A DNA stretch of 64,000 nucleotides from Streptococcus dysgalactiae subsp. dysgalactiae (GCF_900459225.1 NZ_UHFH01000003.1:1394501-1458500), one strand, 5' to 3'; positions 37,356-47,619 are shown, counted from the stretch's first letter. Notes: generated from the sequence alone by a model not told the origin. Made by a program: numbers and translations.

Positions 37356-37976
37356 CTAATCAAGAATTTCTGGCAAGAGGTCTAGAATCGCCATCAAATC
37401 GTTAATGTGCTGATTGTTAGAACTACTTGGACAAGTTAAATTCAAGGATTGAATCCCTGATTTTTCTGCAGCTTGCTGATCTAAGGGCCTGTCACCGATA
37501 TAATAGGTCCTCTTTTTGTCCATTTGGTATTTGTTAATCAGGTAGGTTAGAGCTTCTGGATCTGGTTTACGTTTAAAGCCATTGGCGGCTGTTACCACTT
37601 CTTCAAAATAAGATGCCATGTCTAATCGCTCCAAAACAGGATGCGTCGTAGCGCCTTTATGGGTCAGAATATAATGCTTGACACCTTTTTGAGCCGTTTT
37701 TTCCAAGACTTCTTTGGCACCTGGCATCGCATTTATCATGTGATCACGTGTCTCTTGTTCCTGATTGAAAAAGGTCAATAATTCCTCAAAAGACAATTCT
37801 TCTTTAGCTAATTGTTGCAATAACGCACCAATTGATTCTTGAATAATGAAGGTCATAACCCAATCCTCATCAAAAGGCAAATGATAGGTCTGATAAAGCA
37901 AAGCTAATACTTCTCTAATCGCCTGACTAGACTCCACTAAAGTTCCATCAAAATCCCAAATAAAATGAACAGTCAC
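37356..37976 (-). CDS. HAD-superfamily phosphatase (Gph-like)
   Basis: 206 aa, subfamily IA HAD. Motif I DFDGTL with nucleophile Asp8 and acid Asp10, motif II LTHKGA, Lys in FKRKPDPEAL, motif III YYIGDRPLD. Substrate unknown (phosphoglycolate phosphatase-like). The start is GTG at 37974-37976, overlapping the GNAT stop as TAGTG, behind AGGAGAAAAG: translational coupling. Confidence 0.88.
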   Translation of the reverse strand: MTVHFIWDFDGTLVESSQAIREVLALLYQTYHLPFDEDWVMTFIIQESIGALLQQLAKEELSFEELLTFFNQEQETRDHMINAMPGAKEVLEKTAQKGVKHYILTHKGATTHPVLERLDMASYFEEVVTAANGFKRKPDPEALTYLINKYQMDKKRTYYIGDRPLDQQAAEKSGIQSLNLTCPSSSNNQHINDLMAILDLLPEILD

Positions 37977-38518
37977 TACTTTTCTCCTAAATTAATCCAA
38001 TAACGGGCAAGTTCTTGACCTGCCATTAATGACACGTTGTAATCCATAGGTACCTGAACAATATCTTCTAAGATACCTCCTACTTTTTCAATGGTTCGCC
38101 GACTAGCGATATTATAACGGTTTGCCGTGATAAGGACTCTCAAAATCCCTCTTTCCCGATAACATTCTAATGCAAAGAGTAGTAACTCTGTCATAATTCC
38201 TTGTCCACGGTAATCTGGTCGTGTTACGTAACCAATATGTCCTCCAAACCTCTCCAAATCTCCCTTTTCCAACTGCCAGCGGCAACCAATACGAGCCACC
38301 AACTCATCATCTAGAAAATAATAATAATTCGTACTAGTAGACCAATCCGGATGATCTGTTCGTGTTTCAAACCGTTTAGATTTAGTAACAAAAGCTGGAA
38401 AATCAGTGACCATTTTGGTTTCGATAAAAGGATTTCCAGCAGCTTTTTCTGCTAATAACATAGCTTGAAACTTTTCAAAAGCTGCTTGGTCACTTAACTG
38501 AATGCGATGTATTGCCAT
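37976..38518 (-). CDS. GNAT-family N-acetyltransferase
   Basis: 180 aa. Acetyl-CoA loop TRPDYRGQGIMTELLLFALE, and the beta-bulge region ILRVLITANRYNIASRRTIEKVGG typical of GNAT. Acceptor unknown; resembles acetyltransferases of the RimJ/YjaB-like group. ATG behind TAAGGAGG. Confidence 0.88.
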   Translation of the reverse strand: MAIHRIQLSDQAAFEKFQAMLLAEKAAGNPFIETKMVTDFPAFVTKSKRFETRTDHPDWSTSTNYYYFLDDELVARIGCRWQLEKGDLERFGGHIGYVTRPDYRGQGIMTELLLFALECYRERGILRVLITANRYNIASRRTIEKVGGILEDIVQVPMDYNVSLMAGQELARYWINLGEK

Positions 38519-38552
38519 GGCAGAACCTCCTTAAGTGTCCTCATTATAACAC

Positions 38553-38603
38553 AAAAAAGTAGTGACCAAATGGACCTATGAGTCAATCCAAACCATCACT
38601 ACT
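38553..38603 (-). terminator. terminator of the FMN reductase gene
   Basis: Outer stem AGTAGTGA / TCACTACT with internal ATGG/CCAT, long loop, followed by U6 on the minus strand. Confidence 0.6.
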
Positions 38604-38640
38604 AATGAAATGAGCTTTATTATTAATTGGTTACCTGAGA

Positions 38641-39195
38641 TTAATTCTCAAAACGTTTGGCAAAACCAAGATAAGCATCAACCACCGTTTGCAAGAATCC
38701 TTTTGTGCCTTCATTTGACAATTGCCCCTGCTCATCGAATAATTGATCAGCTTGTGCCAAGTAAGCTTCTGGCTGTGCCAAGACAGGAACATTTAAGAAA
38801 ACTAAACTTTGACGCAATTGGTGATTGGCACCAAAGCCAGAAACATTCCCAGTAGAGTGCGAAACGATAAGACTTGGCTTGCCATCAAATACCCCTTGAC
38901 CGATTGGACGAGAACCAATGTCAATAGCATTTTTAATGGCCGCCGGTAGACCACGATTGTATTCAGGAGTAATAAATACGATACCATCTTGTTCTTTGAC
39001 AGCTTGACGGAAACGAGTATAGCTTTCAGGAACATTTCCTTCATCAAGATCTGGATTATAAAGGGGAAGATCTCCAATAGGAATTTCAGTGATTACCACT
39101 TTTTCTGGAAATAGGGCTTTAACAGCTGCTGCTACTTTTTGAGAATTTGACTCTTGACGTAAGCTACCAAGAATAAAACCAATACGTTTAACCAT
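38641..39195 (-). CDS. NAD(P)H-dependent FMN reductase / flavodoxin-like oxidoreductase
   Basis: 184 aa. Flavin phosphate loop GSLRQESNS at the N-terminus, FITPEYNRGLPAAIKNAID and SHSTGNVSGFGA are the NADPH-dependent FMN reductase pattern (YieF/ChrR/azoreductase class). Of two in-frame ATGs, 39193-39195 is chosen since GGAG is 8 nt upstream; the other is too close. Probably quinone or FMN reduction in the cytoplasm. Confidence 0.88.
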   Translation of the reverse strand: MVKRIGFILGSLRQESNSQKVAAAVKALFPEKVVITEIPIGDLPLYNPDLDEGNVPESYTRFRQAVKEQDGIVFITPEYNRGLPAAIKNAIDIGSRPIGQGVFDGKPSLIVSHSTGNVSGFGANHQLRQSLVFLNVPVLAQPEAYLAQADQLFDEQGQLSNEGTKGFLQTVVDAYLGFAKRFEN

Positions 39196-39339
39196 AATCA
39201 TGTCTCCTTTAATACATTATCGACTAATCTAACAATCTTAGTCTCAAGCGATGCTACTCAACTTTGCCGAGTCTAGGTCACTACGATTTTGCGAATATAT
39301 CACTATCTATTACTAATTAATGGTAAAATAAAAAAAGTT

Positions 39340-39374
39340 AAAAAACAAGAGATATGCTCAAAGCAATCTCTTGT
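39340..39374 (-). terminator. coiA-pepF terminator
   Basis: ACAAGAGAT / ATCTCTTGT stem with U-run on the minus strand. Confidence 0.9.
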
Positions 39375-39382
39375 CAATAGTA

Positions 39383-41185
39383 TTAGCGATGAGCTCCCTT
39401 TGCAACAAGGGCTTCAAGTTCTGTTAGACGTTCTTCGAAGACTTTAAAGGCTGCGTCAAGATAGTCGCCTTTTGCCATATCAACACCCGCTTTAGCGATG
39501 ACCTCAAGTGGGTAGTCAGAATTTCCTGACTTGAGGTAGGTCAAGTAATGATCAATATCGTCTTGCGTTCCGTGAACAATCTTATCGGCTAAATAACTTG
39601 CTGCTGCAAAGCCTGTAGCATACTGATAAACATAATAATTGTAATAGAAGTGAGGAATACGTGCCCATTCATACTGAATAAAATGATTATCGTCTTTACT
39701 CAACCCATAATACTTTTCATTCAACTCAGCATACAATTGGTTGAGGTATTCGCTCGTTAACACTTCTCCTTTTTGATCAGCTTGATGGATCGCGTGTTCA
39801 AACTCAGCAAATTGGGTTTGACGGAAAACAGTGCCACGGAAACCGTCAAGGTAATGGTTTAAAATAGCAAAGCGTTCTTTCTCATCTTGAACCTCATTTA
39901 AGAGAGCTTCTGTCATGATGTTTTCATTAGTTGTAGATGCAATTTCTGCCAAGAAAATACTGTAATCTCCATACACATAAGGCTGTGTTTCACGAGTGAA
40001 AGTAGAATGCAAACTGTGCCCAGTTTCATGAACTAAAGTGTATAGATTGTCTAAGGTATCTTGCCAGTTTAATAGCATAAAGGCATTGGTATCGTAGGAA
40101 CCACCTGAATAAGCTCCAGAGCGCTTCCCTTTATTGACATGAACATCAATCCAACGTTCTGTAAAGGCACGATGCACTCGGTCTGCATAATCCTTACCAA
40201 AAACAGCCAAAACCTTCTCAGCTTTTTCCAAAGCCTCATCATAACCAATGGCTAGGTCTGTTTCAGATAATGGTGTGTAAACATCATACATCTTCAACTC
40301 ATCTAGACCAAGAACATCTTGGCGAAGTTTCAAGTAACGGTGTAAAAGTGGTAAATGTTTGTTAACTGTTTCTAATAAAGTGTCGTAAACAGCTTCTGGA
40401 ATAAAGTTAGCAGCCATAGCAGCTTGACGTGCTGAATCGTATTTATGAACACGCGCCTTGTAATTTTGAACCTTAACATTTGTTTGTAAGATTTTAGCAT
40501 AAGTGTGTTGGAACTGTTCATAAGTGCTATACATTGCCTCGTAAGCAGCTTGGCGAACGCTACGATCTTTAGATTCCATTAAACTGATGAAGTTACCATG
40601 GGTTAATTCAACATCTTCCCCCTTATCATTTTTAACTACTGGAAAGACAATATCAGCGTTATCCAGAATGCTAAAGGTTTCTTCAGCACCGTTGAAAATT
40701 TCTTGGGCTCCTGCTAATAATTCCTCTTCAGCCTGACTAAGCACATGGTCACGTGTCTGGAACAATTTGTCAAAGAAATGATGATATCTTTTTAACTCAG
40801 GAGTTTCCACAAGAAAAGCTTGGTAATCTTCCTGACTCAATGCCATAACTTCTGGGTCATAGAATGAAAACACTTCGCTAAATTTAGCATACAAGCCAGA
40901 AGCCTTAGCCTGATATTCTTGATATTTAGCAACAGTCGTGTCTTGATCATTTTTCATATGCGCATAAACATAGACTTTCTCAACACGACGAGCCAACTCT
41001 AAATAAGTATCTGTAATTGTCAACAGATTAGCGCTAGAATCTAGTAAATGACCTGCAAAATCCTTAGCCGTGTCAATTTCACTAGCTAAGCCACTCACTT
41101 CAGCTTCCCAATCCTTATCTGTTGCAAAAATAGTGCTCAAATCCCAAGTGTACTTTTCTTCTAAATGACTACGATTATCTGTCAT
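39383..41185 (-). CDS. pepF: oligoendopeptidase F
   Basis: 600 aa M3B zinc metallopeptidase. Zinc site [11 protein letters not shown] with His386, Glu387, His390, and the third ligand downstream in [11 protein letters not shown]. Cytoplasmic, degrades oligopeptides. Eleven bp after coiA, so it joins the competence-induced transcript; coiA-pepF pairing is usual in streptococci. Confidence 0.96.
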   Translation of the reverse strand: MTDNRSHLEEKYTWDLSTIFATDKDWEAEVSGLASEIDTAKDFAGHLLDSSANLLTITDTYLELARRVEKVYVYAHMKNDQDTTVAKYQEYQAKASGLYAKFSEVFSFYDPEVMALSQEDYQAFLVETPELKRYHHFFDKLFQTRDHVLSQAEEELLAGAQEIFNGAEETFSILDNADIVFPVVKNDKGEDVELTHGNFISLMESKDRSVRQAAYEAMYSTYEQFQHTYAKILQTNVKVQNYKARVHKYDSARQAAMAANFIPEAVYDTLLETVNKHLPLLHRYLKLRQDVLGLDELKMYDVYTPLSETDLAIGYDEALEKAEKVLAVFGKDYADRVHRAFTERWIDVHVNKGKRSGAYSGGSYDTNAFMLLNWQDTLDNLYTLVHETGHSLHSTFTRETQPYVYGDYSIFLAEIASTTNENIMTEALLNEVQDEKERFAILNHYLDGFRGTVFRQTQFAEFEHAIHQADQKGEVLTSEYLNQLYAELNEKYYGLSKDDNHFIQYEWARIPHFYYNYYVYQYATGFAAASYLADKIVHGTQDDIDHYLTYLKSGNSDYPLEVIAKAGVDMAKGDYLDAAFKVFEERLTELEALVAKGAHR

Positions 41186-41195
41186 AATATCCTCC

Positions 41196-42158
41196 TCATT
41201 TTCTATTACTAACTATTTTAACATAATATTGAGGCGAAAAAAGCGTTTGCACCTTTTTATTCCCTTCTTTTTTGTAATAAGCTTTAAAACTCTTATCATA
41301 ATCATGGAGATTCTCTTTGATTTGACAAAAACCAGTAGCCGACTGTACGGGGCGCCATTGAGAATAGAAGGCCTCTACTGGCAACATGAGTAAATTATAG
41401 CCAGCTAAATAGGCTCTTTCCTGACGATGTAACCATTTAGAATGCTTCGTTAATAAAGCCCTTTGAATGGGTATCGAAAGAGATTTGGCCATAGGTTTTT
41501 GGTAAGAACAGAGCTTCCTTTGGTGATAAGGAATCCGCAAACTTTCCATGATATTGTTATCCAAAGAAATGGTTTTGGTTAGGTAACTCACTTTGCCAAA
41601 TAAATCTTCATGAATTAAGTATTTTAGACGTAACAGATGTGCAGCTGTATCCAACTCCCACAAATGAAAGCCTAAACTAGACGAAAAGTAAAGACATTGT
41701 TTTTGGAAGGCCGTTAAACGATTTTTAAGCCAAAGTTTCTTTCCCAACAGCCAACGAACCTCGTAACCATTTTTCTGATAGGCTTGTGTACGTGCCACCA
41801 AACGCTCAATTGGTAAAGGGCTGCACTGAATTTCTAAGGCTAATTTATCATTCACCCAAAGGTCTGGAAATTGTTGTAACTCAGGAAGATACTTTTCCAC
41901 ACAAACCTTTTCTGTCTTTACCAGGCTTGTATATAATTTTGCTTTCAAATGCAAATGTTCTTGGGACTCATTTTCTGTTTGAAAATGACAATTAGCTAAT
42001 GTGATGTGTGCAAAATGAGGGCGTATAATTTTTCCCTGACGCAAGCGAACAGGGGATCCACAAGCTGGACAACGAAATGGTTGCTTCTGAGGATTAGGCT
42101 GTGCTAGCAAAGAAATCACCTGATTCTCATTGGTTAAAGCTGTTAATACTCTCAACAC
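41196..42158 (-). CDS. coiA: competence protein CoiA
   Basis: 320 aa. N-terminal zinc-finger-like [22 protein letters not shown] (Cys31, Cys34, His) then a nuclease-like domain [16 protein letters not shown]. Required late in transformation in S. pneumoniae. Start is GTG 42156-42158 or the next TTG, both close to AGGAGGAG. Preceded by a CIN box (42183-42190), so ComX-dependent. Confidence 0.92.
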   Translation of the reverse strand: MLRVLTALTNENQVISLLAQPNPQKQPFRCPACGSPVRLRQGKIIRPHFAHITLANCHFQTENESQEHLHLKAKLYTSLVKTEKVCVEKYLPELQQFPDLWVNDKLALEIQCSPLPIERLVARTQAYQKNGYEVRWLLGKKLWLKNRLTAFQKQCLYFSSSLGFHLWELDTAAHLLRLKYLIHEDLFGKVSYLTKTISLDNNIMESLRIPYHQRKLCSYQKPMAKSLSIPIQRALLTKHSKWLHRQERAYLAGYNLLMLPVEAFYSQWRPVQSATGFCQIKENLHDYDKSFKAYYKKEGNKKVQTLFSPQYYVKIVSNRK

Positions 42159-42182
42159 CTCCTCCTAGTCCTTCTACCTTAT

Positions 42183-42190
42183 TATTCGTA
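42183..42190 (-). promoter_or_regulatory. ComX (sigma-X) CIN box of coiA
   Basis: Perfect TACGAATA on the minus strand preceded by a T-rich run (TTTCTTTTTACGAATA), 25 bp before the coiA start. Confidence 0.9.
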
Positions 42191-42205
42191 AAAAGAAACC
42201 GTTCT

Positions 42206-42246
42206 TACCTCAATTTAGTCTTTTGACAAAAGACTAAATTGAGGTA
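42206..42246. repeat. 41-bp perfect inverted repeat beside the coiA promoter
   Basis: TACCTCAATTTAGTCTTTTG (42206-42225) and its exact inverse (42227-42246) around one A. Lies between the IS left end and the CIN box. May be the old terminator of the upstream MFS gene, although the U-run is only distal. Confidence 0.8.
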
Positions 42247-42348
42247 CAAAAAAACAGGCAAATGGTGAACTGCACCCCAAAAGTTAGACGTAGAATCTAA
42301 CTTTTGGGGTGGACTTGTCAAGAAAAAATAGACCTAAAGTTAAGCTAA

Positions 42349-43170
42349 TTAGTAACTATTTTTTTCAAATTCTACAGGTGAGAGATACCCTAAAGCTGAA
42401 TGCAGACTTTTAGGGTTATAGTAAGTCTCAATATATTTAAAAATCTCAAGCTGAGCTTGCTCAATAGTTGCGAAATGAGCATCATTGACAAGCTCTCTTT
42501 TTAATGTTTTATAAAAGGCTTCCATGAGTGCATTATCGTATGGATTACCTTTTCGACTCATACTGGACTTCCATTTTTTCCGTCTAAGTAGGACCTGAAA
42601 TCGTGCCCCGGTATATTGAGACCCCTGATCTGTATGGACGATTACCCCTTCTTTAGGCTTTTCTCTATCATAAGCTTGATTGAAAGCCTCTGTTACCAAC
42701 TTGTCTTGCATACGTCGGCCCATTGCCCAACCAACAATCTTTCTACTATAAACGTCTATAAAGACAGATAAATAAAGTATTCCTTCTTGTATAGGGATAT
42801 AGGTTAAGTCTCCTAGCCATAATTTATTCTTACCAGTTGCTTGGAAACATTGATTAACAAGATTGGGACGAGTTAATGAAGAACGTCGACGGTTATAGTA
42901 TTTATAGTTATATCGACTTCCTTTAGCATAGAGACCTAACTGATGAAGGAGTCTACCAACACGTTTATGATTGACATGCATGCCACGTCTACAAAGTTCT
43001 TGGGTAATTCGTACACTTCCGTAACGCTCTTTATGTTCATAGAAAATGGCTTTAATCATTTCCTTCAAAGCTTCATTCTCAACATGCCTTGAAGATGGAC
43101 GACGTTTTAAATAAGCATAGAAATCTGAACGGGAAACTTGAAAAGTTTGACAGGCGTGATGACTATTCAA
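42349..43170 (-). CDS. IS3-family transposase, OrfB (integrase catalytic part)
   Basis: 273 aa as a free ORF from TTG, but really the downstream part of an OrfAB fusion: the frame is open without stop up to the slippery site at 43236-43242. HTH_21 region, then rve domain with the DDE triad: Asp in WLGDLTYIP, Asp in VHTDQGSQY and Glu in NALMEAFYKTLK. Intact. Confidence 0.93.
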   Translation of the reverse strand: MNSHHACQTFQVSRSDFYAYLKRRPSSRHVENEALKEMIKAIFYEHKERYGSVRITQELCRRGMHVNHKRVGRLLHQLGLYAKGSRYNYKYYNRRRSSLTRPNLVNQCFQATGKNKLWLGDLTYIPIQEGILYLSVFIDVYSRKIVGWAMGRRMQDKLVTEAFNQAYDREKPKEGVIVHTDQGSQYTGARFQVLLRRKKWKSSMSRKGNPYDNALMEAFYKTLKRELVNDAHFATIEQAQLEIFKYIETYYNPKSLHSALGYLSPVEFEKNSY

Positions 43171-43202
43171 GCTAACACTATTTTCCTTCAGAAACCGAAA
43201 TT

Positions 43203-43496
43203 TTATTTCTGGTTTGGCTTCAAGAAGACCTGGAACTTTTTTAGAAGAGCTAATTCCTCCTGTAGCAGTTTGTTCTCTTTTTCAAGTTTTTTTATCTCAA
43301 ATTGAGCATGACGAAGTGCGCTCCCGTGTCCTGGGAACGCACTTTCTCCATATTTTTCATATTCTTGAATCCATCGATAAAGACTATTGGGATGAATTTC
43401 TAAAGTTGAACTAACCATTTTTACAGACTACTCTTCCTCAAGGATGAGTTTGACAGCAGAGAGTTTGAAGGCTTTATCAAAGGTTTTTCTTGGCAT
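43203..43496 (-). pseudogene. IS3-family OrfA, interrupted by amber codon
   Basis: ATG 43494-43496 opens a typical 97-codon OrfA (PRKTFDKAFKLSAVKLILEEE), with HTH_Tnp_1 fold and a leucine-zipper-like C-terminus (EIKKLEKENKLLQEELALLKK). Codon 23 is TAG (43428-43430), where a Gln would fit (EEE-Q-SVKMVSS). The remainder restarts at ATG 43416-43418. The element is therefore probably not self-mobile. Confidence 0.85.
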
Positions 43497-43599
43497 AATG
43501 ACTTTTCCTCGTTTCCACTTAATTTTGTGTCTACTTTATTATACCAAGTCCAATCCTTTCAATAATTTCTTGTCCAACTTTTTAGGGGCAGTACAATGG

Positions 43600-44763
43600 T
43601 TACCTAGCTTCTTTGAAAGGAGCTTTTTTCAGCAGCCCATACAAGATAAGATTGACCAACATAAAACCGCTCGTCATATAAAAAGGAATTACAAACATTT
43701 CCCAATGCCAGAGTGCTGGTAGTTTGGTTAATAAAACTGGCGTTAGAATCACACCAATATTCCCTGCGGTAATTGCCAAACTGGTTACAAAATGATTATG
43801 TTCCCTTTTAAAATGTTTAGCAATATAATCAAAAACAGCAGACATGGCTCCCACAAAACTTGCTCCGATTAAAAGGGCTCCTAAGATGAAAAGGGCACTA
43901 TGAGTAGCAAAGGTAAAGATAAGATTTCCCAGACCCATGAGGAGAATCATCACAGCCATGATGCTATCGTTGAGATACTTGGTCAGCTGTCCAAAGACCA
44001 GACCAATCAAAATACCGCTAATAGCTAAAATAGTCAGCATGTTACTCGCATAGAAACTGGAATAATGGTATTTATTGACAAGAAGAGAGGGGATTTTAAT
44101 GGTTGCTCCAATATAAGAAATCCCCACAAAGAAGGTTATTAACATCAGGTAACCAACAGCCTGATCAATATAAGTTGTTTTCTTAAGTGTTAAATGACTT
44201 GTATCAATTTCAGGAACGTATTTGCTAAAGAAAATGTAAACAGGAATAACCAACAAATACACAAGGTAGGTATAATTAACACCAACTAACAAAGCTAGAC
44301 CAACGATAAAAGTCGTTAAGGCCTTTCCAATATTAAGTGTTGCCGTTCGAAAGCCAATCATGCTGGCACGCTCGTCACCCTCATAATAATCGCTGATAAT
44401 ACTGATAGAAAGGGAATTGTAAAGGCCAATACCTACTCCCAATAACAGACGGCACATTAAAGCCACTACAAATTGCTTGGTAAAAAAAGATACCAGACCT
44501 GATACTAGAATCAACACCAATCCCAGTTGGATCGTTTTTTTCTTTCCTAATGTTGCGACGACAAGGTGACTTAGCATGACAAAAATGGTAATCATCATGG
44601 CTGGAATAGTCACGAGACTCTCCACAGAAGCTAAGCCAATATGAGGATTTTGCCCATGATAGAGGGCATAAAGTTTAGGAATGGCAGGTGCAATCGCTAA
44701 ATGCGACATTAAAAAGAGTGAGATGGACAACATTGCCAATTTGGTTGGCAGTTTCGTTTTCAT
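43600..44763 (-). CDS. MFS transporter
   Basis: 387 aa, 12 hydrophobic segments. MFS loop 2-3 is LVVATLGKKKTIQLG and TM4-5 region GVGIGLYNSLSISIISDYYEGDERA is typical of drug:H+ or sugar efflux members. Substrate unknown. Its stop (43600-43602) lies 4 bp from the IS end, so the IS replaced its 3' UTR and terminator but left the protein whole. Confidence 0.85.
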   Translation of the reverse strand: MKTKLPTKLAMLSISLFLMSHLAIAPAIPKLYALYHGQNPHIGLASVESLVTIPAMMITIFVMLSHLVVATLGKKKTIQLGLVLILVSGLVSFFTKQFVVALMCRLLLGVGIGLYNSLSISIISDYYEGDERASMIGFRTATLNIGKALTTFIVGLALLVGVNYTYLVYLLVIPVYIFFSKYVPEIDTSHLTLKKTTYIDQAVGYLMLITFFVGISYIGATIKIPSLLVNKYHYSSFYASNMLTILAISGILIGLVFGQLTKYLNDSIMAVMILLMGLGNLIFTFATHSALFILGALLIGASFVGAMSAVFDYIAKHFKREHNHFVTSLAITAGNIGVILTPVLLTKLPALWHWEMFVIPFYMTSGFMLVNLILYGLLKKAPFKEAR

Positions 44764-44854
44764 GAAAAATCTCCTTTAACTAAGATACTGTTTCAGTATA
44801 TAGACAGTTTGCTATTTAAGCAAGAATAGCGTATTAGTGACCAGTAAGTTTTTA

Positions 44855-45571
44855 TCAATCTAAATAAGCTTTAATCACTAATGTTTCAGCATCAGTCAAG
44901 GAACGATAGGCTCCACTCGCTAGTTCCCCAAGTTCCAGTCCTGCAAAACTAGTTCGTTTAAGAGAAATCACTTTCAAGCCATAGGTCAAAAACATTTTTT
45001 TCACTTGATGAAATTTACCTTCTGAAATGACCAAACGTGCTTGTGATTTCTCCTGACTTGCCTGAAGGATTGTTAACTGAGCTGGTCGGCACTGCTCTCC
45101 TGTTGGAAACTTAATTCCTGCTGCGAAAAAATCTGGAGCATCCTCATCTAAGAAGCCATTGACTGTTACCATATAGGTCTTTGCAACATGATGACTAGGA
45201 TGTAACATTCGAAAACCTAAAGGGCCATTATCAGTGAGTAAAACCAAACCTTCGGTATCTCTGTCCAATCTGCCAACTGGATACAAGTCTGGGTGTCTGT
45301 CTTTCTCCGCAAGTTGATCCAACACTGTTACATGGTTAATATCGCTTCTTGCCGAGACAACCCCTGCTGGTTTATTAAGGATAAAATAGGAATGTTTGGG
45401 ATGACTTATCCGTTTTCCGGAAACCTCAATCAACTGTAGCCCGGGGTCTACATTTTGTCGCCCACTCCAAGCGATCTCGTGATCAATTCTCACGTCTTGT
45501 CCCTTGATCAACTGTTTCACTTGCCGCCGCGAACCATTTGCAACGAGCTCTAATAATTTATCTAAACGCAT
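44855..45571 (-). CDS. rsuA: 16S rRNA pseudouridine(516) synthase-type enzyme
   Basis: 238 aa. N-terminal S4 RNA-binding domain (MRLDKLLELVANGSRRQVKQLIKGQ), catalytic Asp in PVGRLDRDTEGLVLLTDNG, and KKMFLTYGLKVISLKR. RsuA/RluB/E/F family; 16S U516 is the likely target by family. TACACT with extended TG (45578-45583) sits 6 nt before ATG and no RBS exists, so a leaderless mRNA is likely. Confidence 0.88.
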   Translation of the reverse strand: MRLDKLLELVANGSRRQVKQLIKGQDVRIDHEIAWSGRQNVDPGLQLIEVSGKRISHPKHSYFILNKPAGVVSARSDINHVTVLDQLAEKDRHPDLYPVGRLDRDTEGLVLLTDNGPLGFRMLHPSHHVAKTYMVTVNGFLDEDAPDFFAAGIKFPTGEQCRPAQLTILQASQEKSQARLVISEGKFHQVKKMFLTYGLKVISLKRTSFAGLELGELASGAYRSLTDAETLVIKAYLD

Positions 45572-45603
45572 ATTAGTAGTGTAACATAAATTGATAGCAA
45601 CAA

Positions 45604-45655
45604 AAGAAAAAGAAGGAAAAAGAATTCACCTCAAGAACTCTTCTTCCTCTTTCTT
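45604..45655 (-). terminator. nagB terminator
   Basis: Long A/G-rich stem AAGAAAGAGGAAGAAGAGTTC against GAATTC and a U/C-rich tail, imperfect, on the minus strand. Confidence 0.6.
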
Positions 45656-45674
45656 CTTATAAAATTATTAATGA

Positions 45675-46388
45675 TTAGTCAACTTTATTTAATTTAGATG
45701 CTGCAGCTTCATCCACAATCACAATCACATTCTCATGTTGTTGGAGAATACTAGCTGGAAGATCTTCTGTGACAGGACCAGATACCATTCCTTTAATAGC
45801 ATCAGCTTTTTCTTCTCCAAAAGCGAGAAGAACAATCATTTTGGACTTCATGATAGAAGCAATGCCCATAGAAATAGCTTGTTTTGGGACATCATCAATA
45901 CTTGTAAAGAAACGACTATTGGCTTCAATGGTTGATTCTTGAAGATCCACCACATGCGTTTCTTCTTCAAAAGAAGTCCCAGGTTCGTTAAAACCAATGT
46001 GCCCATTACGCCCAATCCCAAGCACTTGAAAATCAATCGGATGCTCTGCAATGATTTGGTCATATCGTTTAGCTTCTGCTTCGACATCGGTTGCTAAACC
46101 ATTGGGCAAGTAATTCTTTTTAAAAGGCTTCGCATTAAAAAGGTTTTGACGCATAAAATAATCATAACTCTGATCGCTATCTACTGGAAGACCGACATAT
46201 TCATCCAAGTTAATACTTGTTAAGTCCGAAAAATCCAAAGGACTTTTGATCATTTCTTGGTAAAAACTAATGGGTGAACTTCCTGTTGCTAATCCTAAGG
46301 TCTTAGCTCCCTTAGCCAAGCTATCTTTCAATAAGGTAAAAGCGATTTTCCCACCTTCAATCTGATCTTGGACCCGAATAATTTTCAT
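45675..46388 (-). CDS. nagB: glucosamine-6-phosphate deaminase
   Basis: Converts GlcN6P to Fru6P and ammonia, returning amino sugars to glycolysis. 237 aa, the short Gram-positive type. Motifs [25 protein letters not shown] and [16 protein letters not shown] (active-site His). ATG behind AGGAGGAG. Regulated by two NagR-type operators. Confidence 0.95.
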   Translation of the reverse strand: MKIIRVQDQIEGGKIAFTLLKDSLAKGAKTLGLATGSSPISFYQEMIKSPLDFSDLTSINLDEYVGLPVDSDQSYDYFMRQNLFNAKPFKKNYLPNGLATDVEAEAKRYDQIIAEHPIDFQVLGIGRNGHIGFNEPGTSFEEETHVVDLQESTIEANSRFFTSIDDVPKQAISMGIASIMKSKMIVLLAFGEEKADAIKGMVSGPVTEDLPASILQQHENVIVIVDEAAASKLNKVD

Positions 46389-46405
46389 GTCATTCTCCTC
46401 CTTTT

Positions 46406-46459
46406 ATTGGTATAGACCTTTTGTAATTTTATTATATGGTATATACCAATTTTTGTCAA
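46406..46459 (-). promoter_or_regulatory. nagB promoter with two NagR (GntR-type) operators
   Basis: Consensus promoter: TTGACA (46454-46459), 17 bp, TATAAT (46431-46436). The spacer is filled by ATGGTATATACCAAT (46436-46450), and a second copy ATTGGTATAGACC (46406-46418) lies between +1 and the RBS. Both resemble the NagR/dre sites of streptococci, relieved by GlcN6P. Confidence 0.82.
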
Positions 46460-46586
46460 GCCTGTCCTTTCTTTTCTGATGAAAGATTAAAGATGACGGG
46501 TTAAACGACAAGTGATATAATAGAAAAGATTTATCTTATCAGAGAGCGACTGCCCAGAGGTGCTCTAGTAACTCAAAGGAGACCTA

Positions 46587-47615
46587 ATGAATACTAACGA
46601 TTTTGATTTTGATTTGCCCGAAGAACTGATTGCCCAAACACCACTTGAAAAAAGAGATAGTTCAAAACTTTTGATTATTGACCACGAGCAGAAGACAATG
46701 ATTGATAGCCATTTTGATCACATCATCGATCAACTAAATCCAGGTGATGCGCTTGTCATGAACAATACTCGTGTCTTACCTGCCAGACTCTATGGGGAAA
46801 AACTTGACACCCATGGTCATGTGGAATTGCTCTTATTAAAAAATACCCACGGAGATCAGTGGGAAGTCCTTGCCAAACCTGCTAAACGCCTCAAAGTTGG
46901 TAGCCAAGTCAGTTTTGGAGATGGTCGACTAACAGCAACCATTGTTGAAGAATTAGAACACGGTGGCCGCATTGTAGAGTTTAACTACGAGGGGATTTTT
47001 CTAGAAGTTTTAGAAAGTCTTGGCGAAATGCCTCTACCTCCTTACATCCATGAGAAATTAGATGATGCTGAACGTTACCAAACCGTATATGCTAAGGAAA
47101 ATGGCTCTGCTGCTGCCCCAACTGCTGGTTTGCACTTCACAACAGACTTACTCTCAAAAATCGAAGCTAAGGGTGTCCATTTGGTTTACCTAACTCTACA
47201 TGTGGGCTTGGGTACTTTCCGCCCTGTTTCCGTGGAAAATCTTGACGACCACGACATGCACTCTGAATTCTATTCCCTTTCAGAAGAAGCAGCACAAACA
47301 CTGCGCGACGTCAAACAAGCTGGAGGCCGCGTTGTCGCTGTTGGAACCACCTCTATTCGTACATTGGAAACCATCGGAAGTAAGTTCCAAGGGGATATTC
47401 AAGCTGATTCTGGTTGGACCAATATTTTTATTAAACCAGGCTACCAATTTAAGGTTGTTGATGCCTTCTCAACTAATTTCCATCTTCCAAAATCAACTCT
47501 TGTCATGCTTGTTTCCGCCTTTGCAGGGCGTGACTTTGTCCTTGATGCCTATAAGCATGCTGTCGATGAAAAGTATCACTTCTTCAGTTTTGGCGATGCC
47601 ATGTTTGTGAAATAA
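46587..47615 (+). CDS. queA: S-adenosylmethionine:tRNA ribosyltransferase-isomerase
   Basis: Transfers ribose from SAM to preQ1-tRNA to form epoxyqueuosine. 342 aa. Signatures [44 protein letters not shown] and [15 protein letters not shown] behind AAAGGAGA. Extended -10 TGATATAAT (hexamer 46516-46521) and a leader of about 60 nt with AGAGC/GCTCT hairpin. Confidence 0.97.
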   Translation: MNTNDFDFDLPEELIAQTPLEKRDSSKLLIIDHEQKTMIDSHFDHIIDQLNPGDALVMNNTRVLPARLYGEKLDTHGHVELLLLKNTHGDQWEVLAKPAKRLKVGSQVSFGDGRLTATIVEELEHGGRIVEFNYEGIFLEVLESLGEMPLPPYIHEKLDDAERYQTVYAKENGSAAAPTAGLHFTTDLLSKIEAKGVHLVYLTLHVGLGTFRPVSVENLDDHDMHSEFYSLSEEAAQTLRDVKQAGGRVVAVGTTSIRTLETIGSKFQGDIQADSGWTNIFIKPGYQFKVVDAFSTNFHLPKSTLVMLVSAFAGRDFVLDAYKHAVDEKYHFFSFGDAMFVK

Positions 47616-47619
47616 AACC

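Larger units (their letters stand above)
42266..43595 (-). mobile_element. IS3-family insertion sequence, 1330 bp
   Basis: Terminal inverted repeats of about 24 bp: left TGAACTGCACCCCAAAAGTT and right (inverted) TGTACTGCCCCTAAAAAGTT, with TG...CA ends. Flanked by 4-bp duplication ATGG (42262-42265 and 43596-43599). Contains orfA and orfB in the -1 relation, with slippery A AAA AAG at 43236-43242. A 16-bp hairpin (42273-42312) just inside the left end would stop incoming transcription. Inserted directly after the stop of the MFS gene. Confidence 0.9.

Noticed and set aside
38562..38855. 97-codon plus-strand ORF overlapping the FMN reductase gene
   Set aside because: Mostly antisense to conserved flavodoxin-like coding sequence and overlaps its terminator.
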